A DNA stretch of 64,000 nucleotides, taken from Caldilineaceae bacterium (GTDB lineage Bacteria; Chloroflexota; Anaerolineae; Caldilineales; Caldilineaceae). The translations under genes were made by a program, and so were the position numbers. The notes beneath the pieces are model-generated. The model made no database searches, was not told where the DNA came from, and worked only from the letters and a program-made list of their open reading frames with translations. Positions 63,479 through 64,000 of the stretch are shown one piece after another (position 1 is the stretch's first letter; each line of letters opens with the position of its first letter). The DNA is taken from positions 17,371 to 81,370 of the forward strand of contig JAPKMW010000043.1 in the NCBI GenBank assembly GCA_026645575.1, read 5' to 3'.

Positions 63479-63540
63479 AAAAAAACTAGGTGTATCTTTT
63501 CTTTACGTCCTAATCTTTAGAACGTGAAAAAGATACACCT
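63479..63540 (-). terminator. Rho-independent terminator of the flp pilin gene
   Basis: On the minus strand AGGTGTATCTTTT (63528-63540) pairs with its complement (63488-63500) and is followed by AGTTTTTTT. It is about 55 bases past the flp stop and would cap a short, abundant pilin mRNA. Confidence 0.88.
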
Positions 63541-63594
63541 ATCTTGAATCCAGGGATGGGGGCTACCCTGTGTTCTTTTTTCGTTCTAAGCTTC

Positions 63595-63789
63595 TTAGGC
63601 GCCGCCACCCAGTTCAGCATTAATATCTTGAAAGACCTGGTCGATTTGGCCGCCGACGAGGCCCAACGTGGCCACAACCGCAATCGAGATCAACACGATA
63701 ATCAGCGCATACTCGGCCAGACCCTGGCCCTCTTCCTTCTGCAAACCAGCGACATACGCATTCAGAGCAACCATCATCTTTGTAAACAT
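63595..63789 (-). CDS. flp: Flp-type major pilin
   Basis: The 64-residue protein has a short basic/hydrophobic leader, the prepilin cut region, and the Flp core EEGQGLAEYALIIVLISIAV (about residues 19-38; the Glu is the +5-like residue and Tyr follows). A short Gln/Asp-rich tail ends AELGGGA. The ribosome site GAAAGGAT precedes ATG 63789. This would be the main pilus subunit. Its last 28 codons are almost identical to the neighbour cut by the right edge. Confidence 0.95.
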   Translation of the reverse strand: MFTKMMVALNAYVAGLQKEEGQGLAEYALIIVLISIAVVATLGLVGGQIDQVFQDINAELGGGA

Positions 63790-63913
63790 TGTTAGATCCT
63801 TTCTGTTCTCAACTTCTCTCAGTTGTTTGTTCGTTATTACAAAATTGCCGGTAGAACATTCCGTGTGACGGGGAAGCCGCTGCTAATGTACGCCGGCTCC
63901 CCTACCATACTTC

Positions 63914-64000
63914 TTAGGCGCCGCCCAGTTCAGCATTAATATCTTGGAAGACCTGGTCGATTTGGCCGCCGACGAGGCCCAACGTGGCCACAACCGCAAT
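63914..64000 (-). CDS. flp: Second Flp-type pilin, 5' part beyond the window
   Basis: Only the last 28 codons and TAA are present. They match the 3' end of the gene at 63595 except for a missing Gly codon near the end (AELGGA against AELGGGA) and scattered silent changes. The 124 bases between the two genes are leader sequence with no clear terminator, so both copies may share a transcript. Confidence 0.85.
   Translation of the reverse strand: MAVVATLGLVGGQIDQVFQDINAELGGA

Larger units (their letters stand above)
63274..63594. other. Gap between tadE and the flp pilin gene
   Basis: No gene is seen. It contains a repeat region (63299-63437) and the flp terminator (63479-63540). The tadE promoter must lie here if tadE is not read through from flp. 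Confidence 0.6.

Overview
This 64 kb window looks like chromosomal DNA of a filamentous or biofilm-forming Chloroflexota bacterium (Caldilineae/Anaerolineae-like; the phylum is an inference, the class less certain). Reasons: long secreted proteins with Thr-Pro-rich 'PTATPT' linkers, a Tad/Flp pilus locus with no outer-membrane secretin, DUF2723 and O-antigen-ligase-like membrane proteins, sugar-epimerase/RraA/LarA-type catabolic genes, and gene gaps filled with palindromic repeats. No tRNA, rRNA, CRISPR array, integrase or transposase was recognised.

Layout. 1-12.7 kb: envelope and polysaccharide genes (a class A penicillin-binding protein cut by the left edge, three polytopic membrane proteins, an SH3 lipoprotein) mixed with small housekeeping genes (RraA-like, PRC-barrel, HD hydrolase, TIM-barrel epimerase). 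12.8-30.8 kb: seven consecutive leftward genes for exported proteins. Five are putative cysteine peptidases of the caspase/gingipain/legumain fold class (two legumain/C13-like, one gingipain/C25-like, two DUF6345-like), each with a visible His...Cys pair and all ending in the same short tail, [YF]LPL[IV]x[RK]. Two carry a shared secreted N-terminal domain. 31.5-41 kb: metabolic genes (APH-like kinase, PdxA, DEDDh exonuclease, LarA-like protein, M19 dipeptidase, PHP hydrolase, D-threonine-aldolase-like enzyme, sugar isomerase). 41-46 kb: one 1658-residue secreted repeat protein with the same tail. 46-64 kb: a Tad pilus locus on the minus strand: two Flp pilins (one cut by the right edge), TadE, two TadG-like proteins (one of 1648 residues with carbohydrate-binding-like modules), CpaB, TadZ/CpaE, prepilin peptidase, TadB, TadC, a membrane TPR/beta-propeller protein, the TadA/CpaF ATPase and a DUF192 protein.

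How it fits together. The window appears devoted to the cell surface: wall synthesis, polysaccharide assembly, a pilus with very large surface-exposed components, and a battery of exported clan-CD-type peptidases that may share an export or anchoring route marked by the C-terminal tail. The most unusual points are the peptidase array and its tail, a glycosidase-like domain lacking its nucleophile fused to an O-antigen-ligase-like protein whose 3' end is frameshifted at a run of eight C, the modular giant TadG, and several families of intergenic hairpins that recur across the window and in places sit inside genes.
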